Positions 1 through 10,031 of a DNA stretch of 64,000 nt are shown piece after piece. The stretch covers positions 1 to 64,000 of the forward strand of contig NZ_JAIVAI010000007.1 in assembly GCF_020171525.1 (NCBI RefSeq). Direction: 5' to 3'. The stretch's first letter is position 1, and every line of letters starts with the position of its first letter. The stretch is from Halobacillus yeomjeoni. GTDB lineage: Bacteria > Bacillota > Bacilli > Bacillales > Halobacillaceae. Position numbers and translations under genes: made by a program. Under the pieces are notes generated by a model. The model did no database searches and was not told where the DNA came from. It worked only from the letters and a program-made list of their open reading frames with translations.

Positions 1-102
1 CTATATCAAGACTGGTAAGGAGGCCGAAAAACGCTCCTCTTCTTAAAATCGGCTAAAATCAACCCAATACCTACGGGAAGTAGAGGAATTTGACAGTTTC
101 GT

Positions 103-240
103 TCATATCAGGAGGCTCACCGCGCTCCCGCGGAAAGCGAGTGATTCCCCGCAGCCCATCCGCACATATCGATATAAACTCTTTAGCTATTATGTCCTTA
201 TTTTGAAGACTAAATATCAACAATCAACTTTAACAGAGCC
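103..240. mobile_element. Remnant or right part of the MITE-like repeat family
   Basis: The stretch ends at 214-240 with a close copy of the terminal repeat found at both ends of the complete element at 12806-13185 (ATCAACA, then ACTTTAACAGAGCC). Just inside lies a GC-rich block with CCCGCGGAAAGCGAG and CCCCGCAG, resembling the GC-rich core of the complete copy. The left boundary is unclear and may lie before the window. No coding frame is supported here. Confidence 0.55.
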
Positions 241-260
241 AAAAAATTAAATATTAAAAT

Positions 261-275
261 TGAATAAAGTATTCA
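261..275. promoter_or_regulatory. Candidate ARG box (AhrC/ArgR operator) of argC
   Basis: The inverted repeat TGAAT-AAAGT-ATTCA has the half-sites of the ARG box and sits just upstream of the argC promoter. The spacer is 5 bp, whereas the usual core (TGAAT-N4-ATTCA) has 4, so it is a slightly atypical site. Regulation by the arginine repressor is inferred from the site and from the operon's role. Confidence 0.55.
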
Positions 276-284
276 AAAAACAGG

Positions 285-313
285 TTGACATTTCAATGGA
301 AAGAAGGAATAAT
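285..313 (+). promoter_or_regulatory. Putative sigma-A promoter of the arg operon
   Basis: A consensus -35 TTGACA (285-290) is followed after 17 bp by AATAAT (308-313). The ARG-box-like palindrome lies directly upstream and the argC ribosome site (AGGTGG) about 40 bp downstream. Confidence 0.55.
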
Positions 314-363
314 ACTTTAAATATACAGTAGATATTATATTTATACATGAAGGTGGTTTTGTA

Positions 364-1401
364 GTGAAAGCAGGAATTGTAGGAGCTACCGGGTATGGGG
401 GTATTGAGTTATTTCGCTTACTCCGTGAGCACCCTGAAATAGAAGCCATTCATTTATATTCTTCTTCACAGGCAGGAGAAGATTTTACAAATATTTATAA
501 ACACTTGAACAGTCAAGAAACGATTGTTTTGGAAGAACTCCAGCCGGAAGTGATGAAATATGAGCTGGATGTCGTATTTTTAGCCACGCCGGCAGGAGTT
601 TCCCGAAATCTGACTCCTGATCTTCTGGGTGGATCTGCAGTCATCATAGATTTGTCCGGAGATTTACGGTTGAAAGACCCTGAGTCATACGAGGAATGGT
701 ACAAGAAGGAGTCAGCTTCTGACCACATTTTGAAACAGGCGGTTTATGGACTTCCTGAATGGAATGAAGAAGAGATTGTAAATGCAAAGGTCATTGCTAA
801 TCCGGGCTGTTACCCGACTGCGACGTTACTAGGACTGGCTCCATTAATCAAAGATCGCCTTGTAGAGCCTCACTCGATTGTTGTAGATGCTAAATCAGGC
901 GTATCTGGAGCAGGGAAGAATCCTAATCCAACGACACACTTTGCTCATACACAGGAAAATTTTCAAATCTATAAAGTAAATCAACATCAGCATATCCCTG
1001 AAATTGAACAGGCACTTCATGGATGGGATGAAGCAATCGAACCCATTACATTCTCTACTCATTTAGCCCCTATGGTACGGGGGATCATGTCTACGATTTA
1101 TTTAAAAATGAAAGAGCCTCTATCGGAAAGAGAATTACATGAAAGATTTTCCAGTTATTATGATAGCCGACCATTCGTCAGAGTACGGCAAGAAGGCAAT
1201 TTCCCATGCACGAAAGAGGTGTATGGATCGAATTACTGTGATATCGGGCTGACTTTGGATCCGAGGACAAACCGGGTGACGATCGTATCGGTGATTGATA
1301 ATTTGATGAAAGGTGCGGCCAGTCAGGCTGTACAAAATATGAATCTAGTATTTCACTTCGATGAGGAAGCTGGTTTACTACGGTTACCTGTATACCCTTA
1401 A
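364..1401 (+). CDS. argC: N-acetyl-gamma-glutamyl-phosphate reductase
   Basis: This cytoplasmic enzyme reduces N-acetylglutamyl phosphate to the semialdehyde, the third step of ornithine/arginine synthesis, using NADPH. The N-terminus shows the dinucleotide-binding pattern GIVGATGYGGIELFRLL. The active-site cysteine lies in ANPGCYPTA (about residue 149), and the family motif around HTQENFQIYKVNQHQHIPEI is present. At 345 residues it has the usual length. The start is GTG at 364, supported by AGGTGG about 8 bases upstream. It is the first gene of an arg operon whose later genes overlap one another, with a promoter and ARG-box-like palindrome upstream. Identification is firm from motifs and context together. 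Confidence 0.96.
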   Translation: MKAGIVGATGYGGIELFRLLREHPEIEAIHLYSSSQAGEDFTNIYKHLNSQETIVLEELQPEVMKYELDVVFLATPAGVSRNLTPDLLGGSAVIIDLSGDLRLKDPESYEEWYKKESASDHILKQAVYGLPEWNEEEIVNAKVIANPGCYPTATLLGLAPLIKDRLVEPHSIVVDAKSGVSGAGKNPNPTTHFAHTQENFQIYKVNQHQHIPEIEQALHGWDEAIEPITFSTHLAPMVRGIMSTIYLKMKEPLSERELHERFSSYYDSRPFVRVRQEGNFPCTKEVYGSNYCDIGLTLDPRTNRVTIVSVIDNLMKGAASQAVQNMNLVFHFDEEAGLLRLPVYP

Positions 1402-1421
1402 TAAAGAAAGGAAGAGATGAT

Positions 1422-2648
1422 TTGGTACATACGGCGAAAACATATTCCGTCGAAAAAGTGGAAAACGGAACGATTTTGTCTCCTAAAGGCTATCAAGCAG
1501 GCGGCATGCACTGCGGACTACGATATAAAAAGAAAGACTTTGGAATGCTGGTCAGCGAAACACCGGCAGCTGCAGCTGCCGTTTACACGCAAAGCCACTT
1601 TCAAGCGCCCCCTTTAAAAGTTACTCAGGAAAGTATTAATGATAAAGGGAAACTGCAAGCCGTGGCCATTAATAGTGCGATCGCGAACGCCTGTACAGGT
1701 AAGCAGGGGTTGGAAAATGCGTATCAAATGCGAAAGATGGTAGCCGACCGCTTTTCTCTTCCGGAAGAGTATGTGGCTGTTGCATCTACCGGGGTCATCG
1801 GTGAACAGCTTAAAATGGACGAAATTACAAAAGGCTGTACCAGTGTAGAGGTCAGTAAACAAGGAGCCGTGGATTTTCAAAAAGCTATTTTGACGACGGA
1901 TACTTGTGAAAAATCCGCTTGTTATCAAGTACAGATAGATGGAGAAACCGTCACAATCGGGGGAGCGGCTAAAGGATCTGGGATGATTCATCCGAATATG
2001 GCCACTATGCTCGGTTTTATTACAACGGATGCCTCTGTTGAACAAGACGTTCTTCAAAGAGCTTTAAGCAGTTCGATCGATCAGACATTCAATCAAATTA
2101 CAGTAGATGGAGAGACGTCTACCAATGACATGGTGCTGGCGCTGGCAAATGGGATGGTGCAGCATCAACCCCTTGATCAAAACCACCCGGATTGGGAAGG
2201 ATTCCAGGCGGCTTTACAGAAGGTTTGTGAAGATCTGGCTAAGCAAATCGCTAAAGATGGAGAAGGAGCGACTAAGCTTATTGAAGTTAATGTAGCGGGC
2301 GCAAAGACGAATCAGGAAGCGCAGATCATCGCAAAGAAAGTGGTTGGATCAAGCTTGGTGAAAACAGCCATCTATGGGCTGGACGCAAATTGGGGGCGGA
2401 TCGTTGGAGCCATTGGTCACAGTGATGCTCAAGTGAATCCTGAGGCGTGTGATATTTATATTGAAGATCAACTGGTCTTCAGTAATGGGACGCCTTGTCA
2501 ATTTTCAGAAGAGCAGGCAAGTGAAGATATGAGCAATGATGAAGTGACCATTGATATTCAACTCTATGAAGCGGATGGACACGGAACTGCTTGGGGGTGC
2601 GACCTGACCTATGATTACGTCAAAATCAACGCAAGCTACAGAACATAA
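1422..2648 (+). CDS. argJ: Bifunctional glutamate N-acetyltransferase / ornithine acetyltransferase
   Basis: ArgJ transfers the acetyl group from N-acetylornithine to glutamate, recycling it; many Bacillus-type ArgJ proteins can also use acetyl-CoA. The self-cleavage site that generates alpha and beta chains is visible as NMATMLGF, with the expected cut between Ala194 and Thr195, the Thr becoming the nucleophile. At 408 residues it has the normal length. The start is TTG at 1422, chosen because AAGGAAGAG lies about 6 bases upstream and the product then begins MVHTAKTYSVEKV. It lies 20 bases after argC and its 3' end overlaps argB by 38 bases in another frame, so translation is probably coupled. 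Confidence 0.95.
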   Translation: MVHTAKTYSVEKVENGTILSPKGYQAGGMHCGLRYKKKDFGMLVSETPAAAAAVYTQSHFQAPPLKVTQESINDKGKLQAVAINSAIANACTGKQGLENAYQMRKMVADRFSLPEEYVAVASTGVIGEQLKMDEITKGCTSVEVSKQGAVDFQKAILTTDTCEKSACYQVQIDGETVTIGGAAKGSGMIHPNMATMLGFITTDASVEQDVLQRALSSSIDQTFNQITVDGETSTNDMVLALANGMVQHQPLDQNHPDWEGFQAALQKVCEDLAKQIAKDGEGATKLIEVNVAGAKTNQEAQIIAKKVVGSSLVKTAIYGLDANWGRIVGAIGHSDAQVNPEACDIYIEDQLVFSNGTPCQFSEEQASEDMSNDEVTIDIQLYEADGHGTAWGCDLTYDYVKINASYRT

Positions 2649-3426
2649 AACGAAGCCGGTGGTGGTTGTGAAACTGGGTGGAAGCATGATCTCCCGTTTA
2701 AGCGAAAAATTTTACGAGAGTTTTTCAGAATTGATGCTCCATTATCACGTGATCATCGTTCATGGTGGAGGACCTGCTATTACGCGAATGATGGATAAAC
2801 TCGGTGTGTCGGGAGAGTTTCATCAAGGCTTACGAAAAACGAATGAAGAAACCTTGGAAATTGTAGAAATGGCGTTATGTGGAAAGGTCAATGGAGAAAT
2901 CACTTCACGCTTAGCAGCTGAAAAGATCAATGCGCTGGGTATGAAAGGATCGGATGCTTCCATATTGACGGCTCGCTTCATAGATCAGGAGAATTTAGGG
3001 TTTGTCGGTGAAGTAGAAGAGGTCAATGCAGATATCCTTTATCGATTATTACAAGCCGGGTACCTCCCAGTTCTGGCCCCGCTTGGAAAAACAATAACAG
3101 GACAAACCGTCAATATAAACGCTGATTTGTCAGCAGCTGCGGTAGCAAAAGCTGTCAACGCTGAGAAGTTGATTTATGTCACTGATGTTCCAGGGATTTT
3201 ACGTGGAGAAGAGGTAATTGAGCGGATCACTCCTGAAGAAATCAACACATCCATTGATGAAGGTTGGATTTATGGGGGGATGATTCCAAAAGTTCAATCA
3301 GCGATGGAAGCTTTGTCTGATCAATTGAAAGAAGTCATGATTGTTAGTGGAGAACATGCATTAATTTCAAATCAAATAATGAACGGAACGACAATTCAAC
3401 ACAAGTCGAAAGAAGGGGTAGAATGA
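2611..3426 (+). CDS. argB: Acetylglutamate kinase
   Basis: This enzyme phosphorylates N-acetylglutamate, the second step of the pathway. The amino-acid-kinase fold is evident from [20 protein letters not shown] and YVTDVPGIL. At 271 residues it is slightly longer than usual (about 258), because the ATG at 2611 adds about 15 residues before the conserved [10 protein letters not shown]. Only a weak ribosome site (GGGGGT, 12 bases away) precedes that ATG. A GTG at 2659 would give a more typical N-terminus but has no visible ribosome site, so the exact start is uncertain. It overlaps argJ by 38 bases and argD by 4. Confidence 0.93.
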   Translation: MITSKSTQATEHKTKPVVVVKLGGSMISRLSEKFYESFSELMLHYHVIIVHGGGPAITRMMDKLGVSGEFHQGLRKTNEETLEIVEMALCGKVNGEITSRLAAEKINALGMKGSDASILTARFIDQENLGFVGEVEEVNADILYRLLQAGYLPVLAPLGKTITGQTVNINADLSAAAVAKAVNAEKLIYVTDVPGILRGEEVIERITPEEINTSIDEGWIYGGMIPKVQSAMEALSDQLKEVMIVSGEHALISNQIMNGTTIQHKSKEGVE

Positions 3427-4586
3427 GTTTATTTCCAACCTATAACCGTTTTCCATTAACCCTTGTTTCCGGGGAAGGGACGACGGTGACGGATGATCAA
3501 GGGAAGACGTACTTGGATTTCGTATCGGGCATCGCTGTTTGTAATTTAGGCCACAGGCCTCCAGAAGTCCATCAAGCAATTGAGGAACAATTGAGTCGAC
3601 TTTGGCATGTATCAAATCTATATCACATCCCTGTCCAGGAAGAAGCGGCGGATCTTCTTACGGAGCATACGGATTTGGATCGTGTTTTCTTTTGTAACAG
3701 TGGCGCTGAAGCTAACGAAGCTGCAATCAAATTAGCACGTAAACATACGGGGAAAGAAAAGATTGTCACATTTGAAAAATCGTTTCACGGTCGAACGTTT
3801 GCAACGATGAGTGCGACGGGACAGGAAAAAATCCATCAAGGTTTTGGTTCATTGCTGCCGACATTTGAATATTTACCCTTTAATGATGTGGATGCAATCA
3901 CCGATTTAGAGGGAGAAGAAGTTGCAGCAATCATGGTGGAAGTGATTCAGGGGGAAGGCGGGGTTGTCCCTGCAACTCAGGAATTTCTAACGTCTGTTCA
4001 AAACAAATGCAAAGCCATAGGTGCATTACTGATCATAGATGAGGTTCAAACCGGCATCGGGCGGACCGGCACTCCATTTGCTTATCAAAGGTATGGCCTC
4101 GATCCAGATATTATCACTGTAGCGAAGGGGCTTGGCAGCGGTTTTCCTGTGGGGGCGATGCTCGGGAAGGAAGAGCTATCAACAAGTTTTTCCGCTGGTT
4201 CTCATGGATCGACATTTGGAGGGAATCCTTTAGCAGCAACTGCCGTAAAAGCGACCCTAAACACCATCTTTAAACCTTCATTTCTTACGGAAGTACAGGA
4301 GAAGGGTCATTTCTTCAAAGAGCTCCTTAAGGAGTGCACATCTGATGTGAGTGGAGTCAAAAGTGTTCGAGGAATTGGAATGATGATTGGTATAGAAGTA
4401 GACGACAAAGCTTTGGATATCGTCCACCGCTTGAGAGAAAAGGGGTTTCTTGCTGTAGTAGCCGGCCCTTCAGTCATTCGTCTGCTCCCTCCTTTAAATG
4501 TGAAAGAAGAAGAATTAAAGCAGGCGGCCCGCATTTTGGGTGATGTGCTTCAAAGTGAGTATAAAGAATTGAAACAGTTTGGTTAA
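3423..4586 (+). CDS. argD: Acetylornithine aminotransferase
   Basis: This PLP-dependent class III aminotransferase converts N-acetylglutamate semialdehyde to N-acetylornithine. The PLP lysine is Lys235 in [15 protein letters not shown]. The phosphate-binding SGAEANEAA, the [15 protein letters not shown] motif and the HGSTFGGNP motif are also visible. Its length of 387 residues is normal. The ATG overlaps the argB stop as ATGA, typical of coupled translation. A hairpin resembling a terminator follows before carA. ArgD-type enzymes sometimes double as succinyldiaminopimelate aminotransferase, but the operon points to arginine synthesis. Confidence 0.94.
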   Translation: MSLFPTYNRFPLTLVSGEGTTVTDDQGKTYLDFVSGIAVCNLGHRPPEVHQAIEEQLSRLWHVSNLYHIPVQEEAADLLTEHTDLDRVFFCNSGAEANEAAIKLARKHTGKEKIVTFEKSFHGRTFATMSATGQEKIHQGFGSLLPTFEYLPFNDVDAITDLEGEEVAAIMVEVIQGEGGVVPATQEFLTSVQNKCKAIGALLIIDEVQTGIGRTGTPFAYQRYGLDPDIITVAKGLGSGFPVGAMLGKEELSTSFSAGSHGSTFGGNPLAATAVKATLNTIFKPSFLTEVQEKGHFFKELLKECTSDVSGVKSVRGIGMMIGIEVDDKALDIVHRLREKGFLAVVAGPSVIRLLPPLNVKEEELKQAARILGDVLQSEYKELKQFG

Positions 4587-4590
4587 ATGA

Positions 4591-4630
4591 AAAAAGCGAG
4601 GATCTCTTACGGAGGGAAACTCGCTTTTAT
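4591..4630 (+). terminator. Hairpin between argD and carA
   Basis: The arms AAAAAGCGAG (4591-4600) and CTCGCTTTTAT (4620-4630) can pair around a 19-base loop and end in a short T-rich tail. It may be a partial terminator or attenuator within the arginine cluster, because carA follows with its own ARG-box-like site. Confidence 0.5.
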
Positions 4631-4642
4631 ATAAAAACCAAA

Positions 4643-4656
4643 TGTATAAAAATCCA
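4643..4656. promoter_or_regulatory. Candidate second ARG box, upstream of carA
   Basis: TGTATAAAAATCCA differs from the TGAATAAAAATTCA core at two positions and has the canonical 4-bp spacer. It lies just upstream of a TATAAT-like sequence (4662-4667) and about 40 bases before carA. This suggests arginine-responsive control of carAB-argF separately from argCJBD. No good -35 was seen. Confidence 0.45.
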
Positions 4657-4694
4657 ACAAGTATAATAATTATGCATTTTCGAGGTGGTAAATA

Positions 4695-5759
4695 ATGAAG
4701 GGTTACTTATGTTTTACGGATGGCCTCACTTTTGAAGGGGCAGCTTCGAATCAGTGGGAGTCCGATATACAAGGGGAAATTGTATTTTTTACAGGTATGA
4801 CAGGGTACCAGGAAGTTCTCACCGACCCTTCATACAAAGGTCAAATTGTCGTCTTCACCTATCCTTTGATTGGTAATTACGGCATAAATGAAGATGATGC
4901 AGAGAGTGGGGAGATTCAAGTGAAGGGAGTCGTAATGGCCAGCTGTTCAGATTCAACCTCTCATTATAAAGCTACCACCTCCCTTAAAGACTACTTGAAT
5001 GACCATAACATCCCTTACTTAACGGAAATAGATACGAGGGAGATTGCGAAAACCATAAGAACAGGAGGGACCCGTCAAGCGTGTTTATCCAATCATACGG
5101 CCCCATCCTTTGTCCCTACTGGAAGAGGTCAGGCTTATCAGGCCATTCAAAGTGAGATTGAGAGTCATGGAGATGGCATGATTCATATCGGATTAATCGA
5201 TTTCGGATGGAAAAAGTCGATATTATCATCCTTAATAAGCAGGAATGTCCGAGTCACTATCATTCCATTTACGAACATCGACCATATATGGAACCTTCAA
5301 TTAAACGCAGTGGTATTATCCAATGGCCCCGGAGATCCTAAAGACTTAATGGGAGAATTGCCTGGAATTAAGAAAGTACTGGAACAATATCCTTCGTTCG
5401 GGATTTGTATGGGACATCAGATCATTGCCCTTGCTTATGGTGCAGATACTATGAAACTTCCATTTGGTCACCGTGGAGCCAACCATCCCGTCAAAGATGA
5501 ATGGACAGGGAAAGTCTTTCTCTCATCTCAAAACCACAGCTATGTTGTCGATGAAAGAAGCTTGTCTTCCACACCATTAAAGGTGAGGTTTACGAATGTG
5601 AATGACGGATCAGTGGAAGGGCTGGTCCATGCAGACAAACCGATCATGTCTGCTCAGTTTCATCCAGAAGCGCATCCTGGCCCCGAAGACGCAGAGTGGC
5701 TTTTCGATACCTTTTTTGAAGAGTTGGTCATGAAGAAAGGAGAGACAGTTTATGGGTGA
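4695..5759 (+). CDS. carA: Carbamoyl-phosphate synthase small (glutaminase) subunit, arginine-type
   Basis: This subunit hydrolyses glutamine and channels ammonia to CarB. The N-terminal small-subunit domain (GMTGYQEVLTDPSYKGQIV) is followed by a class I glutamine amidotransferase. Its nucleophile is Cys238 in FGICMGHQIIALAYG, and the His/Glu pair is in SAQFHPEAHPGPED. The length of 354 residues fits. ATG at 4695 follows GAGGTGG by 7 bases. Placement inside the arg cluster, not a pyr operon, marks it as the arginine-dedicated isoenzyme, a known Bacillus arrangement. It overlaps carB by 8 bases. Confidence 0.95.
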   Translation: MKGYLCFTDGLTFEGAASNQWESDIQGEIVFFTGMTGYQEVLTDPSYKGQIVVFTYPLIGNYGINEDDAESGEIQVKGVVMASCSDSTSHYKATTSLKDYLNDHNIPYLTEIDTREIAKTIRTGGTRQACLSNHTAPSFVPTGRGQAYQAIQSEIESHGDGMIHIGLIDFGWKKSILSSLISRNVRVTIIPFTNIDHIWNLQLNAVVLSNGPGDPKDLMGELPGIKKVLEQYPSFGICMGHQIIALAYGADTMKLPFGHRGANHPVKDEWTGKVFLSSQNHSYVVDERSLSSTPLKVRFTNVNDGSVEGLVHADKPIMSAQFHPEAHPGPEDAEWLFDTFFEELVMKKGETVYG

Positions 5760-8700
5760 AAAAGTACTTGTAATAGGTTCAGGGCCTATCATCATCGGTC
5801 AAGCTGCTGAATTCGATTACTCCGGCACACAAGGGTGTCTTGCCCTCCGGGAGATGGGGTATGAAGTGGTTCTCGTCAATGATAACCCGGCATCCATCAT
5901 GACCGACTACACGGTAGCAGATATCGTTTATTGTGAACCCCTTACTGTGGAGAGTATTACAGCTGTTATACAAAAAGAGAAACCTTCTTCACTATTAGCA
6001 GGTTTAGGTGGACAGACAGCGTTGAATTTAGCCGTACAATTAGAAGAAAAAGGCGTTTTGGATAAGTACGGTGTTCAATTGTTGGGGACTAGTGTATCTT
6101 CCATTCAAAAAGGGGAGGATCGTGAACTATTCCGTGAATTGATGAGGGATCTCGGGGAGCCGGTTCCTCAGAGTGAAGTGATCACCTCCTTATCTGAAGG
6201 GCTGAATTTTGTGAACCGTGTGGGGTACCCGGTTATCAGCAGACCTGCGTATACTTTAGGTGGTCGTGGGGGAGGATTTGTCCACGACGAAGGTGAATTG
6301 AAAGAAAAAATACAAAATGGATTGAAAGCAAGTCCGATTGGTCAAGTGATCCTTGAAAAAAGCATTGCCGGTTTCAAAGAAATTGAGTATGAAATTATGA
6401 GAGACCATAAGGGGACTTGTATATCCGTTTGTAACATGGAGAATTTCGACCCTGTAGGCGTTCATACAGGTGATTCCATCGTTGTCGCTCCTTCTCAAAC
6501 CTTGACCGATCAAGAATATCAGATGTTGAGGTCAGCGTCATTCAACGTCGTTTCTGCACTGGATGTCGTAGGTGGGTGCAATGTTCAATTGGCTTTGGAT
6601 CCAAGTAGCGACCAATATTATGTCATTGAAGTCAACCCACGTGTCAGTCGTTCATCCGCCTTGGCTTCAAAGGCTACTGGCTACCCCATAGCGAAATTAT
6701 CTGCAAAACTTGCTGTAGGTTGTACGCTGGATGAGCTTCTCAATCCATTGACCGGTCACACATATGCAAGCTTTGAACCGGCTCTGGATTATGTAGTGGT
6801 GAAATTTCCACGCTGGCCATTCGATAAGTTTACAGAGGCGGACCGGAATCTAGGTACAACGATGAGGGCTACCGGCGAAGCGATGGCGATCGACCGGACA
6901 TTAGAGGCTGCTTTTCAAAAGGCGGTCCAGTCTTTGGATATTAGTGTCCCTTCTATTGAAGAGCCTTGGGCCCATTTAGTCAAAGCTACCGACCTTCGAT
7001 ATTTCGCAATTCTCGACTTGCTTCGTCAAGGAGTGTCCGTACAAGAAATTCACCTCCATACAAAAGTGGATCCGTTTTTCTTGGATGCCATGCTAAATAT
7101 AGTCGATGTACAAAAAGAAATAAAACGTTCAACCTTAGAAAATCTCTCTGAACCCTTACTTAGAAAAGCGAAAAGATATGGGTTTACTGATGCATCGATT
7201 GCCGAGTTGATGGAGTCAACTGAAGAAAAAGTGAAACAGTTGAGGAACACCTATAAACTACAAAGAAACTACAAAATGGTAGACACATGTGCTGCAGAAT
7301 TTGAGGCATCTACTAATTATGTCTACAGTACCTTCGCAGGTGAAAATGAAATAAAACCTTTGGAAGCGGATAAGAAAGCATTGATTATAGGGGCAGGTCC
7401 AATAAGGATCGGGCAGGGTGTCGAGTTTGATTACAGTGCTGTCCAGGCCATTCAAAGTTTACGGAAATCAGGGTGGACGACCATAATGGTCAACAATAAT
7501 CCTGAAACAGTGAGCACAGATTATGAAACAGCTGACCGACTCTATTTCGAACCGATTCATAAAGAATCTGTCCAAGCCATTGCCGAACATGAAGATGTGG
7601 ATTTGATATTTACGTCCTTCGGTGGTCAAACCGCTCTTAATGTAGGGAATGAACTGAAAGATACGAATCTTCCTCTTGCTGGTGTAAGTATGGATACGAT
7701 CAGTGATCTTGAAGATCGTGACCGTTTTTATGCAGCCCTTGATTCTATGCAAGTCCCTAGAATTAAGGGAGGGACCTGTTATTCAAAAAACGAAGCGTGG
7801 AAAATTTCCGATGACCTGTCATTCCCGCTCCTATGCAGACCCTCCTACGTGATAGGTGGACAGGGGATGGTGAAGGTCGAAAGTGAAAGTTCTCTTAATG
7901 AGGCGCTGAACCAAACCGAAAACCGTCACTATCCAATCATCATCGATCAATTTGTCACAGGGAAGGAAATAGAAGTCGACTTGGTGGCAGATGGAGCCCA
8001 TGTCTTTATCCCTGGGATCATGGAACATATAGAACCGGCAGGGGTTCATTCAGGAGATAGTATGGCAGTTTTTCCTTCTGAAGTCTCTGAAGAAGTGACT
8101 GGACTGGTTCATCAATACGCTAAGAAAATTGTTGAATTCTTCCGTTATGTCGGACCTATGAACATTCAGTTTTTATGGACTGAGGAACAACTCTATGTTT
8201 TGGAAGTGAATCCGCGATCAAGTCGTACAGTGCCAGTGATCAGTAAAGTTTCCGGTACTTCCTTGATTGATTTGGCTGTTCAAGTCATGACACATGAAGA
8301 ACAAAGTATATTAAGTCATCTCACTCCACCAACCCTGTCGCATGTAGCGGTGAAGTACCCATTGTTTTCATATCATGCTTTACCGGAGCTTGACCATAAG
8401 CTGGGGGCGAATATGAAGTCTACGGGCGAGGGCATGTGTATCGGCAGTACTCGTGAAGAAGCTCTTGGCAAAGTATTTTCCCATTTACCGAGTCCTTATG
8501 AGAATTTCGAAGCTTATTTCATCGATGGAGTTGAGTCAGGAATCCCCAATAGTTCTGATTCTTTTGATACATGGGTGAAGTCGGACAAGGCAGCTGTTTA
8601 CTTCAATGATCAAGATACAAAAGAAGCCAAAGCAAGAAGAATACAAGCATTAAAAAATGGACTTTCCGTATTTAGTGAATCAACAACTTTTCAAGCTTTG

Positions 8701-8778
8701 TTAGAGTCTTTGAATAGTGAAAATATCGAACCAATCCCTCTTCCCGGAGGAAAAACAAAAGGAGTGCTTACCCCATGA
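5752..8778 (+). CDS. carB: Carbamoyl-phosphate synthase large subunit, arginine-type
   Basis: CarB makes carbamoyl phosphate from bicarbonate, ammonia and two ATP. Two homologous ATP-grasp halves are visible. The first begins VLVIGSGPIIIGQAAEFDYSG and contains SRPAYTLGGRGGG; the second begins LIIGAGPIRIGQGVEFDYS at about residue 550 and contains RPSYVIGGQGM. At 1008 residues it is shorter than pyrimidine-type CarB (about 1070). This is consistent with a reduced C-terminal allosteric domain, as expected for an arginine-type enzyme. ATG at 5752 overlaps carA, and the stop overlaps argF as ATGA. Confidence 0.95.
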   Translation: MGEKVLVIGSGPIIIGQAAEFDYSGTQGCLALREMGYEVVLVNDNPASIMTDYTVADIVYCEPLTVESITAVIQKEKPSSLLAGLGGQTALNLAVQLEEKGVLDKYGVQLLGTSVSSIQKGEDRELFRELMRDLGEPVPQSEVITSLSEGLNFVNRVGYPVISRPAYTLGGRGGGFVHDEGELKEKIQNGLKASPIGQVILEKSIAGFKEIEYEIMRDHKGTCISVCNMENFDPVGVHTGDSIVVAPSQTLTDQEYQMLRSASFNVVSALDVVGGCNVQLALDPSSDQYYVIEVNPRVSRSSALASKATGYPIAKLSAKLAVGCTLDELLNPLTGHTYASFEPALDYVVVKFPRWPFDKFTEADRNLGTTMRATGEAMAIDRTLEAAFQKAVQSLDISVPSIEEPWAHLVKATDLRYFAILDLLRQGVSVQEIHLHTKVDPFFLDAMLNIVDVQKEIKRSTLENLSEPLLRKAKRYGFTDASIAELMESTEEKVKQLRNTYKLQRNYKMVDTCAAEFEASTNYVYSTFAGENEIKPLEADKKALIIGAGPIRIGQGVEFDYSAVQAIQSLRKSGWTTIMVNNNPETVSTDYETADRLYFEPIHKESVQAIAEHEDVDLIFTSFGGQTALNVGNELKDTNLPLAGVSMDTISDLEDRDRFYAALDSMQVPRIKGGTCYSKNEAWKISDDLSFPLLCRPSYVIGGQGMVKVESESSLNEALNQTENRHYPIIIDQFVTGKEIEVDLVADGAHVFIPGIMEHIEPAGVHSGDSMAVFPSEVSEEVTGLVHQYAKKIVEFFRYVGPMNIQFLWTEEQLYVLEVNPRSSRTVPVISKVSGTSLIDLAVQVMTHEEQSILSHLTPPTLSHVAVKYPLFSYHALPELDHKLGANMKSTGEGMCIGSTREEALGKVFSHLPSPYENFEAYFIDGVESGIPNSSDSFDTWVKSDKAAVYFNDQDTKEAKARRIQALKNGLSVFSESTTFQALLESLNSENIEPIPLPGGKTKGVLTP

Positions 8779-9740
8779 ATTTGATGAAAACAACCATGGA
8801 TACGTCCCTATCTATACAAGGCAGACACCTTTTGAGTTGGACGGATTTCTCTCAATCGGACGTTTCGAAGCTGTTAAGTATGACCCAGTACTTGAAAGAG
8901 AATCCATACTCCAAAGCGCTTAGTGGAAAAGTATTGGCTCTTCTTTTTGAGAAATCCTCTACAAGAACACGAGTATCTTTTGAGGTCGGAATGACACAGA
9001 TGGGCGGGCATGCTCTTTATTTGAATTCCAATGACATTCAACTCGGACGGGGGGAATCGATCCATGACACGGCAAAAGTGCTCTCGGGCTACGTGGATGG
9101 CATTATGTATCGGACGACCTCTCATGAAAAATTAAAAGAGTTATCTGAACACGCCACTGTACCCGTCATCAATGGACTTTGTGATCTATATCACCCTTGT
9201 CAGGCATTGGCGGATCTATTTACGATCGTGGAATTAAAAGGAAGTCTTAAAGGTATGAACGCAGCGTTTATCGGTGATGGAAACAATGTAGCTCACTCCT
9301 TCATGATTTTAGCTTCTATGATGGGTGTCAACGTCAAAGTTGCAACACCAAAAGGGTATGAGCCTGATCCTGAGCTGGTAGAGAAATCGATGCAGCTTTC
9401 CAAAGATGCGGCGGGGGCTGTTCAGATCACTCATGATCCTGAAGAAGCTGTGCAAAATGCGGATATCATTTATACAGACGTATGGACAAGCATGGGGCAG
9501 GAAGAAGAGGCGGAAAAACGATTGCAGGCGTTTGAAGGGTTCCAGGTCAACGAACGTTTGATGAGTAAAGCTGAACCTGATGCACATTTCCTGCATTGTT
9601 TACCTGCTCATCGAGAGGAAGAGGTCACGACTGGTGTTATTGATGGGCCTCAGTCTGCAGTGTTTCAGCAGGCAGAGAACCGTCTTCATGCACAAAAAGC
9701 GATCCTTCATGCTTTGTTAGCATCTAAAGATACCCTATAA
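8775..9740 (+). CDS. argF: Ornithine carbamoyltransferase
   Basis: This enzyme joins carbamoyl phosphate and ornithine to give citrulline. The carbamoyl-phosphate motif STRTR is visible in FEKSSTRTRVSFEVG, and the ornithine-side motif HCLP in DAHFLHCLPAHREEEV. HPCQALADLFT is also typical. The length of 321 residues is normal. The ATG overlaps the carB stop by 4 bases. argG and argH are absent from this window, so conversion of citrulline to arginine must be encoded elsewhere. No clear intrinsic terminator follows. Confidence 0.95.
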   Translation: MNLMKTTMDTSLSIQGRHLLSWTDFSQSDVSKLLSMTQYLKENPYSKALSGKVLALLFEKSSTRTRVSFEVGMTQMGGHALYLNSNDIQLGRGESIHDTAKVLSGYVDGIMYRTTSHEKLKELSEHATVPVINGLCDLYHPCQALADLFTIVELKGSLKGMNAAFIGDGNNVAHSFMILASMMGVNVKVATPKGYEPDPELVEKSMQLSKDAAGAVQITHDPEEAVQNADIIYTDVWTSMGQEEEAEKRLQAFEGFQVNERLMSKAEPDAHFLHCLPAHREEEVTTGVIDGPQSAVFQQAENRLHAQKAILHALLASKDTL

Positions 9741-10031
9741 GTCACCTTAACTTAACGTATATCACCGAAGATAACCGGTTAATAAGGTCGCTTCCCCCAT
9801 TTGAATTTTTCTTAATGTATGAAGTGTAATAAAAATGCATGCAGGGTAAAGGGAAGAAATATAATGATGGGAATAGCTATATTTTTAGTGAATCATTTTA
9901 CTCTTTTAAAGGCGAAATTTTTATCGAAAAGCTACGAATATCATCGAATGGGGAATTTTTACAAGGGAAATATCGATTCGTGTTGAAGTAGTAAATGGAG
10001 AGTGATCAAATAAAAAAGGAGTGGCCCAATA
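9741..10031. other. Intergenic region after argF
   Basis: No gene or strong hairpin was found. A possible promoter (TTGAAT at 9801-9806, TGTAAT at 9825-9830, 18-bp spacer) could serve the downstream GyrI-like gene, but it is weak. Confidence 0.3.

Noticed and set aside
1-102. A gene fragment at the window start
   Set aside because: No open frame with coding character was found; the sequence belongs to an intergenic or repeat region.
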